NCBI GenBank assembly: GCA_947258435.1
Contig: CAMYID010000016.1
Coordinates: forward strand, 124,001-188,000
Length of the DNA stretch: 64,000 nucleotides
Origin: an uncultured Alphaproteobacteria bacterium
GTDB taxonomy: Bacteria; Pseudomonadota; Alphaproteobacteria; UBA11222
Direction: 5' to 3'
Of this stretch, positions 20,801-29,707 are shown one piece after another. Position 1 is the stretch's first letter; each line of letters begins with the position of its first letter. Below the pieces are notes generated by a model. It was not told the origin of the DNA and searched no databases. It was given only the letters and a program-made list of their open reading frames with translations. The position numbers and the translations under genes are program-made.

Positions 20801-21499
20801 CTGCGCCACATAGCGGCGCAAGATCGGCGACAGATAGGCATCGACAACCGTCGTATCGCCACGCCCGACAAATTTGATCAGCCGGCTGACCTCGTGACTG
20901 ACCGAGAGCTGCGTAAAGCCGATCTCACGGGCAATTCCGGCCACTATTTGCTCATGGGCGGGATAGCGATAGCCATGCATGAAGACGATTGCCGCGGCGC
21001 GGATTCCCGTGTCATAGGCCGATTGCAGCGCCGCACGCACCACAGCGGGATCAGGCGTGCGGACAACCCTGCCATCGGCGCACACGCGTTCATCAATCTC
21101 GACAACCTGCTCATAGAGCATATCGGGCAGTATAATGGCCCGTGCAAACAATTCCGGCCGGTTCTGATAGCCGATCCGCAAACCATCGGCGAACCCCCGC
21201 GTCGTCACAAAAAGCGTCCGCTCCCCCTCGCGCTCAAGCAGCGCATTGGTTGCAACCGTCGTACCCATGCGGATATGGGCGATCTTATCTATGGGTACCG
21301 GCGCGCCATCGGGCACCTGCAGCAAGGCCCGAATGCCCGCAATCGCCGCATCGCGATAGCGCGCCCGATTCTCGGACAGCAGCTTGCGGGTATGAACATG
21401 CCCGTGCGGGTCCGACGCAACAATGTCGGTGAAGGTGCCGCCCCGGTCGATCCAGAAACGCCACTTGCCCGGAGCTGCATTGATCCTCGCTGTTGCCAT
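17822..21499 (-). CDS. Hydantoinase/5-oxoprolinase family protein (HyuA-HyuB fusion)
   Basis: At 1225 residues this is a fusion of the HyuA ATP-binding half ([18 protein letters not shown] near the N-terminus, [33 protein letters not shown]) with the HyuB half (about residue 700 on: [43 protein letters not shown]). This is the arrangement of ATP-dependent 5-oxoprolinase (OplaH), which opens 5-oxo-L-proline to glutamate; related enzymes act on hydantoins or acetophenone. The substrate is not decidable from sequence. The start follows AGAGATCAGG. It is monocistronic, and no racemase or carbamoylase lies next to it to suggest a hydantoin pathway. Confidence 0.88.
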   Translation of the reverse strand: MATARINAAPGKWRFWIDRGGTFTDIVASDPHGHVHTRKLLSENRARYRDAAIAGIRALLQVPDGAPVPIDKIAHIRMGTTVATNALLEREGERTLFVTTRGFADGLRIGYQNRPELFARAIILPDMLYEQVVEIDERVCADGRVVRTPDPAVVRAALQSAYDTGIRAAAIVFMHGYRYPAHEQIVAGIAREIGFTQLSVSHEVSRLIKFVGRGDTTVVDAYLSPILRRYVAQLADALAPGPGGQGSGEDGPGCRLMFMQSNGGLTDARLFQGRDAILSGPAGGVVGAVQTAARAGFDRLIGFDMGGTSTDVSHYNGSYERAFETLVAGVRMRAPMMRIHTVAAGGGSVLRYDGARMRVGPQSAGADPGPACYRRGGPLTVTDANVMTGKLLPDLFPHLFGPDGQAPLDDAVVHRQFADMAEAIGGDTEAVEVADGFLRIAVENMAQAIKKISVQRGYDVSDYALACFGGAGGQHACLVADALGMKRVVLHPLAGVLSAYGMGLADIRAHREQSLNLPLSSEAVASLDRAIETLAAAARDEVAAQGIPTAQIRCVHEVSLRYRGADSCLGVQAGAAEAMRASFETAHRQQFGFTQPEQQVVIDSVSVEAIGNETISRQAEAVQAEGPVEGQSPDPELLRQTRFFSGGAWHEAPVTRRDSFVPGAALQGPAIIVEAHGTIVLEPGWTAQCDQEGTLVLHRHAAAPRKQATGTAADPVMLEIFNNLFMSIAEQMGFTLENTAHSVNIKERLDFSCALFDAEGNLTANAPHMPVHLGSMSESVRAVIAQYGAAMAAGDVFVLNAPYAGGTHLPDITVIAPVFDPAGSDIWFYVAARGHHADIGGLTPGSMPPHSRNVAEEGVLIDNIRLVAGGEFQEEALRALLAAGRYPARNPDQNIADLKAQIAACEKGIAELRRMVAHFGFDVVQAYMRHVQDNAEEAVRQVIASLPESSFALHLDNGARIAVAVRPDRAARSAVVDFSGTSAQLDDSNFNAPLAVCKAAVLYAFRCMVDADIPLNQGCLKPLDIRVPAGSLLNPDYPAAVVAGNVETSQAITDALFAAFGAMAAAQGTMNNLTFGDARYQYYETIAGGAGAGPDFDGASAVQTHMTNSRLTDPEILESRFPVLIERFAIRRGSGGAGRSRGGDGVVREIRFLAPMAVSILSMRRTIAPFGLQGGCDAVPGRNSIRRATGSLEPLEGCAHAMLGVGDAILIETPGGGGFGKPPGR

Positions 21500-21703
21500 C
21501 CTGATCTCTTCACGTCAAAGCGACGGAAACCTGCCCTGTGATGCGTATCATTTTCGCAGGCGTTTCACTATTCCCGGTTTCGCCTGAATGGGGTAATCAA
21601 CTGCGCTTACCATGCATGTGGCAAAGCACCGCTGCAAAGCCGTATTGGGGACTCGCGCCTTGTCACGTTATTTGCCATAGTCGTTCCGCAGGGGCAAAAA
21701 AGT

Positions 21704-22447
21704 ATGTCTATTTGGGGTAAAGTTTTTGGTGCAGCAGCGGGGCTTGCCGTTGGCGGGCCGCTTGGTGCCTTGCTGGGCGCGGTCGCAGGCCATTATGCCC
21801 TGGACCGCAACGACCAGCCGACCAGCCCCGACAATTTCGATCCCAGCGGCGATACAAACAAGGTTGCTTTCACGATCGGCGTCATTGCGCTTGGGGCGAA
21901 GATGGCCAAGGCCGATGGCCAGGTGACCCGCGACGAGGTCAATGCCTTCAAGGAAGTATTCGAGATTCCGCCGCAGGAAATGGCGAATGTGGCCCGCGTA
22001 TTCGACATGGCGCGGCAGGATGTGGCGGGCTATGAGCAATATGCGCGGCAGATCGCCAATATGTTCCGCCAGCAACCCCGCATATTTGAGGATCTGCTGG
22101 CGGGTCTGTTTCACATTGCGCTGGCAGACGGGAATTTTCACCCCAATGAGGAAAAATATCTGCATTCGGTGGCCGGTATCTTCGGATTTTCCGAGGATGA
22201 CTGGATGCGCATCCGCGCCAGCCATCTTGGCCCCGACCAGGCCGACCCGTATGTAATTCTGGGCGTCAGCGCCGATGACAGCGACGCGGCGATCAAAAAG
22301 GCCTACCGCCAGCTTGTCCGCGAAAACCATCCCGACAAGCTGATTGCCGAAGGCATGCCCGAAGAGTTCATCCAGCTTGCCAATGAAAAGATCGCAACAA
22401 TCAACGATGCCTATGATAAACTGTGCCGTATTCGTGGCATGAACTAA
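21704..22447 (+). CDS. DjlA-like membrane-anchored J-domain protein (TerB-like plus DnaJ)
   Basis: The 247-residue protein has an N-terminal glycine/alanine-rich membrane segment (GAAAGLAVGGPLGALLGAVAGHYAL), a TerB-like helical domain (residues 55-165, with repeated DGxxxxxE motifs AKADGQVTRDEV and ALADGNFHPNEE) and a C-terminal J-domain with the HPD tripeptide in RENHPDKLI. The J-domain stimulates DnaK's ATPase. The order anchor, TerB-like, J-domain matches DjlA of enterobacteria, though the whole is shorter. An AGGGG ribosome site precedes the start. It is followed by an EamA permease in the same direction after about 95 bases. Confidence 0.85.
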   Translation: MSIWGKVFGAAAGLAVGGPLGALLGAVAGHYALDRNDQPTSPDNFDPSGDTNKVAFTIGVIALGAKMAKADGQVTRDEVNAFKEVFEIPPQEMANVARVFDMARQDVAGYEQYARQIANMFRQQPRIFEDLLAGLFHIALADGNFHPNEEKYLHSVAGIFGFSEDDWMRIRASHLGPDQADPYVILGVSADDSDAAIKKAYRQLVRENHPDKLIAEGMPEEFIQLANEKIATINDAYDKLCRIRGMN

Positions 22448-22542
22448 CGGCATCCGTGGCGTTTTCCGCCCCCTCCGCATCGTAACGACTCCACCGCCCG
22501 GCATATCTGGAATGCCCGTCAAGCGCGGGGTCGGAGACTATT

Positions 22543-23412
22543 ATGAGCCCACCCCATATCGCCCTTATCCTGATCATTACCCTGATCTGGGGCTTTAACT
22601 TTGTGGCCGGCAAGGCGGGGGTGGACGAGATGCCGCCGATTTTGTTCACCGGGCTGCGTTTTCTTCTGCTGTTTGTTGTGCTGTCGCCGTTCCTGCGTAT
22701 TCACAGAGGCCAGATGTGGCCGATTTTTGTGATCTCCATGACCATGGGCGGGGTGCATTTCGCACTGTTCTATGGCGGGCTGGCGGCGGCAGACGATGTG
22801 TCGACGGTTGCAATCGCGGTACAGCTCGGCGTGCCCTTTTCCACAATCATGTCGATCCTGTTCCTGAATGAGAAAGTCTATTGGCGGCGCTGGAGCGGGA
22901 TCGCCCTGTCATTTCTGGGGGTGATGGTGATCGGCTTCGACCCCAGGGTTTTTACCTATATTGACGGGCTCATGCTGGTGGTTGCCGCGGCCTTTGTCGG
23001 CTCTATTGCGATGATTTTCATGCGCCAGCTCAAGGATGTACCGGTCTTCCAGCTGCAGGCCTGGATCGCACTGTTAAGCTGGCCACTGCTGTTTCTGTTC
23101 AGCGCGATCATGGAGCAGGATCAGCTTGAGGCCATCCGGTCGGCAAGCTGGCTTGGCTGGTCCGGTGTGCTTTACACCGCAATCGGCGCCAGCCTGATCG
23201 GCCATGCGGGGATGTATTATCTGCTGCAACGCTATGAGGTGACGCAGACAGCGCCCCTGACCCTGCTGGCACCGATCTGGGGCGTGATATTCAGCGTGCT
23301 GCTGCTTGGTGATACGCTTACTGAACGGATTCTGATCGGCGGTATCATGACGCTTGTCGGGGTCGGGATCGTGTCGATGCGGCAGAAAGAACTTGTTGAT
23401 ACCGGGCCCTGA
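22543..23412 (+). CDS. EamA/DMT-family permease
   Basis: The 289-residue protein has about ten hydrophobic spans in two EamA repeats. The first opens with ALILIITLIWGFNFVAGKAG and ends with EKVYWRRWSGIALSFLGVMVIGFDP; the second ends with GDTLTERILIGGIMTLVGVGIV. Members export or import amino acids, nucleotide sugars or other small metabolites. The substrate is unknown. A CGGAG ribosome site precedes ATG 22543. The amidase gene begins three bases after its stop, so the two are co-transcribed, but this does not point to a shared substrate. Confidence 0.88.
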   Translation: MSPPHIALILIITLIWGFNFVAGKAGVDEMPPILFTGLRFLLLFVVLSPFLRIHRGQMWPIFVISMTMGGVHFALFYGGLAAADDVSTVAIAVQLGVPFSTIMSILFLNEKVYWRRWSGIALSFLGVMVIGFDPRVFTYIDGLMLVVAAAFVGSIAMIFMRQLKDVPVFQLQAWIALLSWPLLFLFSAIMEQDQLEAIRSASWLGWSGVLYTAIGASLIGHAGMYYLLQRYEVTQTAPLTLLAPIWGVIFSVLLLGDTLTERILIGGIMTLVGVGIVSMRQKELVDTGP

Positions 23413-23415
23413 GCC

Positions 23416-24165
23416 ATGCGGATCGTCGAACGCCCCTCCCCCAACTATACTGCACGCAGGGATGAGGCAGCGGTGGATATCCTGCTGCTGCACTATACCG
23501 GAATGATTTCGCGCGAACATGCGCTGGTACGGCTTTGCGACAGACAGGCGGCGGTGAGCGCCCATTATCTGATCGACACAGACGGGCTTGTTTACCGCCT
23601 TGTTGCCGAGGAACAACGCGCCTGGCATGCAGGGGTGAGCTATTGGGGCGGCGTCCGCGATATCAACAGCCACGCAATCGGGATCGAACTTGTCAATCCC
23701 GGGCATGCGCTCGGCTATCGCCCGTTTCCACCGGCGCAGATGACAGCACTTGCCGGTCTTGCTGCCGACATTCTGGCGCGCCATCAGGCCATCACCCCTG
23801 ACAGGGTGCTTGGCCATTCCGATGTCGCGCCCGCGCGTAAGACCGATCCGGGGGAAAAATTCAACTGGCAATGGCTCGCGGAACGGGGAATTGGGTTGTG
23901 GCCACGCCGCGCGCCCGAGGCTGGGCCGTCTGATCCCCGGCCCGCGACGCCCGGACGGCAGGAAATCGCGCAACTGCAAAAGCTGCTTGTCGATTTTGGC
24001 TATGAGGTGCCGCAAAGCGGGATTTTGGGGGTGACGAGTCGCGCTGCCCTGAGCGCTTTTCAGCGGCATTTCCGCCCCTGGCGGATCGACGGGCTGCCCG
24101 ATCGCGAGACCCGTGCCCGGCTGGAGGACCTGCTTGCGCAACGGTCGGTGATCGGCAAAGCTTGA
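23416..24165 (+). CDS. N-acetylmuramoyl-L-alanine amidase with peptidoglycan-binding domain (AmiD/AmpD type)
   Basis: The 249-residue protein has an Amidase_2 domain followed by a PG_binding_1 domain. Zinc ligands of the amidase are visible: His26 in LLLHYTG, His134-region GHSDVAPARKTDPGEKFNW, and a central AWHAGVSYWGG with INSHAIGIEL. The C-terminal part (EIAQLQKLLVDFGYEVPQSGILGVTSRAALSAFQRHF) is a classic peptidoglycan-binding repeat. It hydrolyses the amide linking muramic acid to the stem peptide, in turnover and recycling. No signal peptide is visible, so it is either cytoplasmic like AmpD (recycling of anhydro-muropeptides) or exported by another route. It directly follows the EamA gene. 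Confidence 0.9.
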   Translation: MRIVERPSPNYTARRDEAAVDILLLHYTGMISREHALVRLCDRQAAVSAHYLIDTDGLVYRLVAEEQRAWHAGVSYWGGVRDINSHAIGIELVNPGHALGYRPFPPAQMTALAGLAADILARHQAITPDRVLGHSDVAPARKTDPGEKFNWQWLAERGIGLWPRRAPEAGPSDPRPATPGRQEIAQLQKLLVDFGYEVPQSGILGVTSRAALSAFQRHFRPWRIDGLPDRETRARLEDLLAQRSVIGKA

Positions 24166-24197
24166 CCCGCCCTGACAGGCACCCGATATTGCAAGCG

Positions 24198-24590
24198 TCA
24201 GATGGCCGGATGGCCGCTCCCCTGCCGCACGCGGTCGGGGGAGAGGAAAGTCCGGGCTCCACGGAAACACGGTGCCGGGTAACGCCCGGCGGGGGCGACC
24301 CCAGGGAAAGTGCCACAGAGAACAGACCGCCAGCCGGTCCTTTTGGGCCATGGGCTGGCAAGGGTGAAAAGGTGCGGTAAGAGCGCACCGCGCAACTGGT
24401 AACAGGGGCGGCAGGGTAAACCCCACCGGGAGCAAAGCCAAATAGGGACAACGCGCCGCTTCCGCGGCAGACGGGTTTCCGCGTCAGTTGTCCGGGTCGG
24501 CTGCTTGAGGCATGCGGCAACGCATGTCCCAGATGAATGGTCATCATCCGCTTCGCGCGGATACAGAACCCGGCTTACAGGCCATCTGAC
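24198..24590 (+). ncRNA. rnpB: RNase P RNA
   Basis: This is the catalytic RNA of RNase P, which trims tRNA 5' ends. The terminal P1 helix pairs TCAGATGGCC with GGCCATCTGA. Conserved blocks include GAGGAAAGTCCGGGCTCC, GGGAAAGTGCCACAGAGAACA, GGTAAACCCCACC, GGAGCAAAGCCAAATAGG and the final ACAGAACCCGGCTTACAGGCC. The layout is the ancestral (type A) bacterial form. It follows the amidase gene by about 30 bases and faces the histidine kinase gene. Ends are set by the P1 helix and may be off by a few bases. Confidence 0.97.
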
Positions 24591-24607
24591 AATCTGCATC
24601 GCCGCTC

Positions 24608-25771
24608 TCAGGCGGCAACGGAGATCAGCCGGCTTGCGGGCAGGATGAAATAGACCCGCGTTCCGACGCCGGGCTTGCTTTTGATATGAAAGCTTCCCGC
24701 ATGCATTTCGACAAGCGCCTTGCAAAGCGGCAATCCCAAGCCAACCCCTTCATTATTGCCACTCAGCTCATTTTCCGCCTGCCCGAAATTTTCCAGTATT
24801 GCGGGTATGTCGGCCTCATCGATTCCGACGCCGGTATCCTGTACGCAAACGAATAACTCACCTTGCCGGGCCAAACCGGTTGAAATGGCGATTGTTCCGC
24901 CCGCGGGGGTGAACTTGACCGCATTGGTCAGCAGATTGAGCAGAATTTGCCGGACTTTCTTTGCATCCACGCGCAGCAGCGGCAAATCGTCGGGCAGACA
25001 GCTTGTAACCGACAAGCCTGCCTTTTCGGCACGGCGCACGATCTGCTGAACAGCCGAGGCGATAAGCTCCCCGATATCGCAACTTTCTTCATCAAGCTGC
25101 ATGCGCCCCGCCTCGATGCAGGCCACATCAAGCAGATCATTCACAAGCCCCAGCAGATGTTCCCCGCTGCGATATATATCGGCGGCATAATCTTGATACC
25201 GGGCATCGCCCACAGGGCCGTATAACTGCTGCTGCAGAATTTCGGAAAAGCCCATGATGGCATTCAGCGGCGTGCGCAGCTCATGGCTCATATTGGCAAG
25301 AAACTGGGTCTTTGAACGGTTTGCCCGTTCCGCCTGCAACCGCGCCAGCTCAAGCTCGACCGCGCGTTCCCTGTTATAGGCCAGATTGAAGCGCAGCAGG
25401 CCAAGCGCCGTGCCGATGCCGTAATAATCGCTGCCCTGGCAAATGATCAGCCCCTTGAGCAACGCACTTGGCTGCTCGCTGGCGATGAGCCGGCTCAGAT
25501 CAATAATACTCATTTCAACATCAACGATCAGCGGCGCATGGTCCATCAATACACTGATCGATTTTTTTGCGTATAAAGCCCAGCCGAACTGGTGGGACAG
25601 CTGGACCAGGAATTCATGCCTGTTGACAAGTCCGACCGGACGCCCGCCATCCACAACCGCGGCAGCAAGCAGGTCAGGATCGGCCGAAAAGACCTGGTGC
25701 ACCTCCGCACAACTGACATCCAGCGGAAACGGTGCGATTGGCTCCGCCAAAGCATGCAATTTACTACCCAT
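24608..25771 (-). CDS. Sensor histidine kinase with N-terminal CBS-like region
   Basis: From ATG 25771 (ribosome site GAGGGGATGG) the protein has 387 residues. The N-terminal 130 residues look like a CBS pair (LAAAVVDGGRPVGLVNRHEFLVQLSHQFGWALYAKKSISVLMDHAPLIVDVEMSI), a module that senses adenyl nucleotides or similar ligands. Next come a coiled linker, a HisKA domain with the phosphorylated His in FLANMSHELRTPLNAI, and a HATPase domain (N-box NLLTNAVKFTPAGG, G1 DTGVGID, G2 GVGLGLPLCKALVEMHAG). No transmembrane span or receiver domain is present, so it is a soluble kinase. No response regulator adjoins it; it is an orphan beside rnpB. The AT-rich spacer upstream holds its promoter. Confidence 0.9.
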   Translation of the reverse strand: MGSKLHALAEPIAPFPLDVSCAEVHQVFSADPDLLAAAVVDGGRPVGLVNRHEFLVQLSHQFGWALYAKKSISVLMDHAPLIVDVEMSIIDLSRLIASEQPSALLKGLIICQGSDYYGIGTALGLLRFNLAYNRERAVELELARLQAERANRSKTQFLANMSHELRTPLNAIMGFSEILQQQLYGPVGDARYQDYAADIYRSGEHLLGLVNDLLDVACIEAGRMQLDEESCDIGELIASAVQQIVRRAEKAGLSVTSCLPDDLPLLRVDAKKVRQILLNLLTNAVKFTPAGGTIAISTGLARQGELFVCVQDTGVGIDEADIPAILENFGQAENELSGNNEGVGLGLPLCKALVEMHAGSFHIKSKPGVGTRVYFILPASRLISVAA

Positions 25772-25820
25772 CCATCCCCTCGACACGCAACTATGGAGAG
25801 ACATTAACAGACGGCAGTTT

Positions 25821-26045
25821 AGCAAAGAAAGATGACAGTTATATGTAATTTTTTCTTCTTCTGAAATAATTAACAGATTAATAACTTTATAATTATTAGT
25901 AGATCATTAATAATATTTAAAATATTGAAATTATTACAAATAATTATTTATAGTTTTATGAATCGGAAAATAAAACCATAAATTAGCGAAATACTCATAC
26001 CACAACCGCCTCCGCAGCGTATAAAACTCATGGTATAATATTCAG
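25821..26045. other. Strongly AT-rich intergenic spacer
   Basis: In a GC-rich window this spacer is exceptional: bases 25861-25980 contain only 17 G or C in 120. No gene is seen. It holds an inverted repeat with arms ATTATTA (25892-25898) and TAATAAT (25908-25914). It lies between divergent genes, the histidine kinase and a TetR regulator, so both promoters should be here. Confidence 0.6.
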
Positions 26046-26109
26046 AAATTGGCAGACTAGCTCATTTTCTGATAAGCAATTGCCAATGGTAAATTTGGTG
26101 GAGACACGT

Positions 26110-26826
26110 GTGAACAGGGCACCTGCACGCAACCTGCGCCGCGGCGATACAAAAGCCCGGCTGATGGATGCCGGCGAGCAGCTTTTCTCCCGTTACGGGC
26201 TGGACGCTGTCACGATCCGGCAGATCAATCAGGCCGCCGGGCAGCGGAACACGTCATCGCTGCTGTACCATTTCGGCTCCAAGGAAGGGTTGGTGGAAGC
26301 GATCTTCATCGACCGCTTTGCCGGGATCAATGCAAGGCGGCACGAAATGCTGGCGGCCCTGCCCGACCCCTTGACCGAAGCGCATATTCCGCTTCTTGCA
26401 CAGGCCGCTGTCCTGCCCTTTGTCGAGCATATGCAAGCCCATGAAAGCGGCACCGATTTCATTCGCTTTTTCGCGCTTGTTTATAGCGATCCGCAATTCC
26501 GCATATCGTCCGAGGTGTGGCGTGAGCATACCTCCTCGGCGCGGCGGCTGGCGCAGCTGGCAATGGCACTGATGCCCGATGTGCCGCAGGAAGCCGCAAT
26601 CCAGCGGGTCGGGCTGATGGCGACGAGCGTGTTTCACTGGCTTGCCAACTGGCACCGGCTCATTCTTGGCGATACACGCGAACGGATCGCGGAACATGAT
26701 GCGCTGACCGCACCGCCCGACAGTTTCGTTGCCAATATCATCGACCTGATCATCGCCGCCGTGAAGGCGCCCTATTCAGGCGCGGCCATCGCGACCGCGC
26801 AACAACCGGACATGCCCACCGCCTAG
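26110..26826 (+). CDS. TetR-family transcriptional regulator
   Basis: This 238-residue regulator has the N-terminal TetR helix-turn-helix (TKARLMDAGEQLFSRYGLDAVTIRQINQAAGQRNTSSLLYHFGSKEGLVEAIF) and a longer-than-average ligand domain with little recognisable sequence. The chosen start is GTG 26110 with GGTGGAG six bases before it; ATG 26086 upstream is in frame but has no ribosome site. It converges with the catabolic operon whose last gene (Rieske oxygenase) ends 37 bases away, and is divergent from the histidine kinase. It may control either, or its own gene from the AT-rich spacer. Confidence 0.85.
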   Translation: MNRAPARNLRRGDTKARLMDAGEQLFSRYGLDAVTIRQINQAAGQRNTSSLLYHFGSKEGLVEAIFIDRFAGINARRHEMLAALPDPLTEAHIPLLAQAAVLPFVEHMQAHESGTDFIRFFALVYSDPQFRISSEVWREHTSSARRLAQLAMALMPDVPQEAAIQRVGLMATSVFHWLANWHRLILGDTRERIAEHDALTAPPDSFVANIIDLIIAAVKAPYSGAAIATAQQPDMPTA

Positions 26827-26863
26827 CAAGCGCCCCTTCACAAGATGCAGGGCGCTACCGATT

Positions 26864-28015
26864 TCAGCGATTGATACCAAGCGCCTTGCGCAGCGATTTA
26901 TGATAGTGGATGAGCGAGGGCTCGTTCCGGCCATAGATAATCTCGCTCTGGGCGCCGGAATAAAAACCCGCATGCAGCTTCTCGCTGAGCGGAAAATCCT
27001 CCTGCTCCACTGTCGCCAGTGCGATATCGAAATTATTGTCCCAATGCCGCTTTTCGCTGTCACTTTCCGGTTCTGACGGCGCATAGAGCGAGAAAGTGAT
27101 ATTGGTGCGATCCGGGTTATCGCCATCGGGATAGGCGCACCAGGCTTCGGCGTGATCGCCCTGCCAGATGAAGGTGGTGTTGGGGAACATCAGATAGATA
27201 ATCGCGGTATAGGGCAGCAGATCCCGCTCTTCGGGCTTTTGATCGGCAAGTTTTTCATAGCCGCGTCGTGCGGCCACCATTCGCAGATTAAGGTCATAGG
27301 CATCAAAGGTCGATACCCGTTCATCGACAAGCGGGCTGACCGTCGCCTTGTGCAGCACCGGCAGATGATAGGTTTCAAGGAAGGTGTCCTGCACGATCTT
27401 CCAGTTGAAATTATAGCTCATCTCGGCAGTGCGGTAATGCACATAGCGATCAAAGCCAAAGGCCGCCATCTCCGGCGCAAGCCCGCCAAGCTGCGCGTCG
27501 ATATCCACCGGACCGCCCGGCGTCGGGCGTACGAAAATGAGCCCGTACTTTTCCGCGACCGGCAAGGGGGTCAGCCCCATTGTGGCCTTGTCGACAGTGC
27601 CGAAATTCTTCTCCTGAAGAATATTCACAAGCGCGCCCGCGGTATCATAGGTCCAGCCATGATAGGGGCAGGAAAAGCGCCGCTTGCCCTTGCCGCACCC
27701 TTCCAGAAGCTTTGCGCCGCGATGCCGGCAGACATTGAGAAATGCCTTCACCGCCCCGTCATCGCCGCGGATGACGAGAATCGGCACCCCGGTCAGATGA
27801 TTGGTCAGATAATCACCGGGCTTTGGAATTTGCTGTGAAATTCCCATGAACAAGGGAGTCTGCCGGAACAGCAACTCCTGTTCGCGCGCAAGCCGCGCCC
27901 GGTCGGTATAGGCACTGACCTCATTGCGGAACGGCGCTTCGGCAAGCGCCTGCGTGCCCTGCGCATTATAGGCAAGCAACCGTTCGGACAGTTCGATCTG
28001 CATCGCCTTTTCCAT
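26864..28015 (-). CDS. Rieske non-haem iron oxygenase, alpha subunit
   Basis: The 383-residue protein has a Rieske [2Fe-2S] motif, CRH followed after 17 residues by CPYHGW (around residues 96-120), and a C-terminal catalytic domain with the mononuclear iron site in QDTFLETYHLPVLHK, which supplies the bridging Asp and two His ligands. Such enzymes hydroxylate aromatic rings, steroids or quaternary amines, with electrons from a separate reductase. No reductase or beta subunit is nearby. It is the last gene of a five-gene minus-strand operon with BadH-, crotonase-, acyl-CoA dehydrogenase- and BadI-like enzymes, 41 bases after the previous gene. Its place suggests that it prepares or demethylates/hydroxylates an alicyclic or aromatic acid. 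AGGGAG precedes the start. Confidence 0.9.
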   Translation of the reverse strand: MEKAMQIELSERLLAYNAQGTQALAEAPFRNEVSAYTDRARLAREQELLFRQTPLFMGISQQIPKPGDYLTNHLTGVPILVIRGDDGAVKAFLNVCRHRGAKLLEGCGKGKRRFSCPYHGWTYDTAGALVNILQEKNFGTVDKATMGLTPLPVAEKYGLIFVRPTPGGPVDIDAQLGGLAPEMAAFGFDRYVHYRTAEMSYNFNWKIVQDTFLETYHLPVLHKATVSPLVDERVSTFDAYDLNLRMVAARRGYEKLADQKPEERDLLPYTAIIYLMFPNTTFIWQGDHAEAWCAYPDGDNPDRTNITFSLYAPSEPESDSEKRHWDNNFDIALATVEQEDFPLSEKLHAGFYSGAQSEIIYGRNEPSLIHYHKSLRKALGINR

Positions 28016-28056
28016 GGCAAACTCCCTTTTTCGCTACCTGTTGTTATGCGGACAGA

Positions 28057-28857
28057 TTACCCGACCATGGAATAACCGCCGCTGACACTCAGCACCTGCC
28101 CGGTGACATGCCCGGCCACCGCCCCCGACGATAGAAACAGAATGGCATTGGCAAGGTCCTGCGGCCGCCCGAGCTTCTTGAGCGGCAGGGTCGCGGCAAT
28201 CTTTTCGAACTGATCCTCTGTAAACATGGCATTCCGGTCGGCCCACATGCTGCCTTCGGCCACTTCCTCATCCGCATCGGGGATAGTGACTCCGGGACAC
28301 ACCACATTGCAGCGAATGCCATAGCGGCCATTTTCCTTGGCGATTGTCTTCATGAAGCTGTTGACGCCCGCCTTCATCGCACCATAAACCGCCTCGCGCG
28401 GTTCGCCCTGCCGGCTGGCATCAGAACTGACCGACACGATCGAACCGCCACTCTTCACCATATGCTCCAGCACCGTATAGGTGCAGTTCAGCATACCGAT
28501 GAAATTGATCTTGATAATCTTTTCCCAGAAATCCGGTGTCGTCTGCATAAAGAACATCAGATCGTCCCAGCCGACATTGTTGACAAGCACATCGACACCG
28601 CCGAATTTTCCGGCCGCCGCATCGACCATATTCCTGACCTGCGCCATATCGGTAATATCGGTTTTCACCACCTGGACATCGGCTGCGCCAAGGCTGCGCG
28701 CCTCCTCGGCCACCTTTTCCCCCTGCTCCGCATCGAGTTCGGCCACCGTGATACTGGCCCCCTCACGCGCAAAGCCCAGCGTGATCGCGCGACCGATATT
28801 GGATGCGCCACCTGTGACAATCACCGATTTTCCGCCAAGTTCCAGATCCATCTTCAT
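28057..28857 (-). CDS. badH: SDR dehydrogenase, probable 2-hydroxycyclohexanecarboxyl-CoA dehydrogenase (BadH-like)
   Basis: This 266-residue short-chain dehydrogenase has the NAD-binding TGGASNIG motif near residue 16, the NNVGWDDLMFF segment, and the catalytic Ser/Tyr/Lys in VSSDASRQGEPREAVYGAMKAG. It shares with BadH of Rhodopseudomonas the NNxGWD stretch, the SDAxRxGxxxEAVY stretch and the VVCPGxT stretch. BadH oxidises 2-hydroxycyclohexane-1-carboxyl-CoA to the 2-keto compound, the substrate of BadI. A BadI-like gene heads the same operon, strengthening the call. It starts after AGGGAGTA and lies between the crotonase and Rieske genes. Confidence 0.75.
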   Translation of the reverse strand: MKMDLELGGKSVIVTGGASNIGRAITLGFAREGASITVAELDAEQGEKVAEEARSLGAADVQVVKTDITDMAQVRNMVDAAAGKFGGVDVLVNNVGWDDLMFFMQTTPDFWEKIIKINFIGMLNCTYTVLEHMVKSGGSIVSVSSDASRQGEPREAVYGAMKAGVNSFMKTIAKENGRYGIRCNVVCPGVTIPDADEEVAEGSMWADRNAMFTEDQFEKIAATLPLKKLGRPQDLANAILFLSSGAVAGHVTGQVLSVSGGYSMVG

Positions 28858-28914
28858 TACTCCCTGCTGTGTTTTTATGCCGGCTCAACGCCGTCTTGTG
28901 TCGAAATGTCCTGT

Positions 28915-29691
28915 CTATTTGAAAACCGGTTCGCGTTTTTCCTGAAAGGCGCTGAGCCCCTCGCTCACATTGGCGCTCATCAAGGCCTCCGGCGCCGCGC
29001 CGACCTCAAGCGCGATCCCCGCATCCAGATCGCCCGCAAGCCCTTCTTCGGTGAGCTGCTTCATGACCGCAATGCCTTCAGGATTACGCGCCGCCAGGGT
29101 CTTGCAATATGCCATTGCCGCCGCATGCAGTTCAGCGTCGGGGACGACATAGTTCACAAGCCCCCAGTCACATGCTTCAGCCGCTGAAATCCAGCGTGCA
29201 CTATACATGAGATCGAGCGCGCGCCGCTGCCCCACAAGCCGGGGCAAACGCTGGGTGCCGCCCCAGCCGGGGATCAGACCGAACTGCGCATGCTGATCGC
29301 CGAACCGCGCGCCTTCCCCCGCAAAGGCCACATCGGCGGCCATCATCGTTTCAAGCCCGCCCGCAAGGCACAGCCCCTGCACCGCGACGATCACCGGCAG
29401 GGGACTGTTTTCCATTGCGCGCAGCACGTCATGGCCATAGCCGATAAAATGCTGCAAGTCGGACAGCGAGTCCCGCTTGCCCTTCACCTCGTCAAGATCG
29501 GCCCCGGTACAGAAATGCTTGCCCGCCGCGCGGATGAGCACGACCTTGATGGCTGAATCGGCGGTAAACTGCTGCATACCGGCCGCGAAACATTCCATCA
29601 CGCCCAGGCTCAGGCAGTTGAAAACCTCAGGCCGGTTCAGCTCCATTACCCCAACAGGACCGTCGGTCGATAGTGCGACAAGTTCGCTCAT
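28915..29691 (-). CDS. Crotonase-family enzyme (enoyl-CoA hydratase/isomerase-like)
   Basis: The 258-residue protein has crotonase oxyanion-hole segments (KHFCTGADLDEVKG and QGLCLAGGLETMMAADVAFA). By position in the operon it would hydrate cyclohexene-carboxyl-CoA, as BadK does. However, the usual hydratase glutamate in FGQPE is replaced here (FGDQHAQFGLIPGWGG has His/Ala at that place), and the second glutamate appears to be Asp (RRALDLMYSAR). A classical syn-hydratase mechanism is therefore doubtful; isomerase, hydrolase or a different ring reaction is possible. The start is ATG 29691. A 16-base tandem repeat separates it from the acyl-CoA dehydrogenase gene upstream. Confidence 0.82.
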   Translation of the reverse strand: MSELVALSTDGPVGVMELNRPEVFNCLSLGVMECFAAGMQQFTADSAIKVVLIRAAGKHFCTGADLDEVKGKRDSLSDLQHFIGYGHDVLRAMENSPLPVIVAVQGLCLAGGLETMMAADVAFAGEGARFGDQHAQFGLIPGWGGTQRLPRLVGQRRALDLMYSARWISAAEACDWGLVNYVVPDAELHAAAMAYCKTLAARNPEGIAVMKQLTEEGLAGDLDAGIALEVGAAPEALMSANVSEGLSAFQEKREPVFK

Positions 29692-29707
29692 GCTCTTTTT
29701 CCCCGCT

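Noticed and set aside
23074-24441. A 455-codon minus-strand frame across the EamA end, amidase gene and rnpB
   Set aside because: It crosses a structural RNA and two well-defined genes; its composition is that of an antisense shadow.
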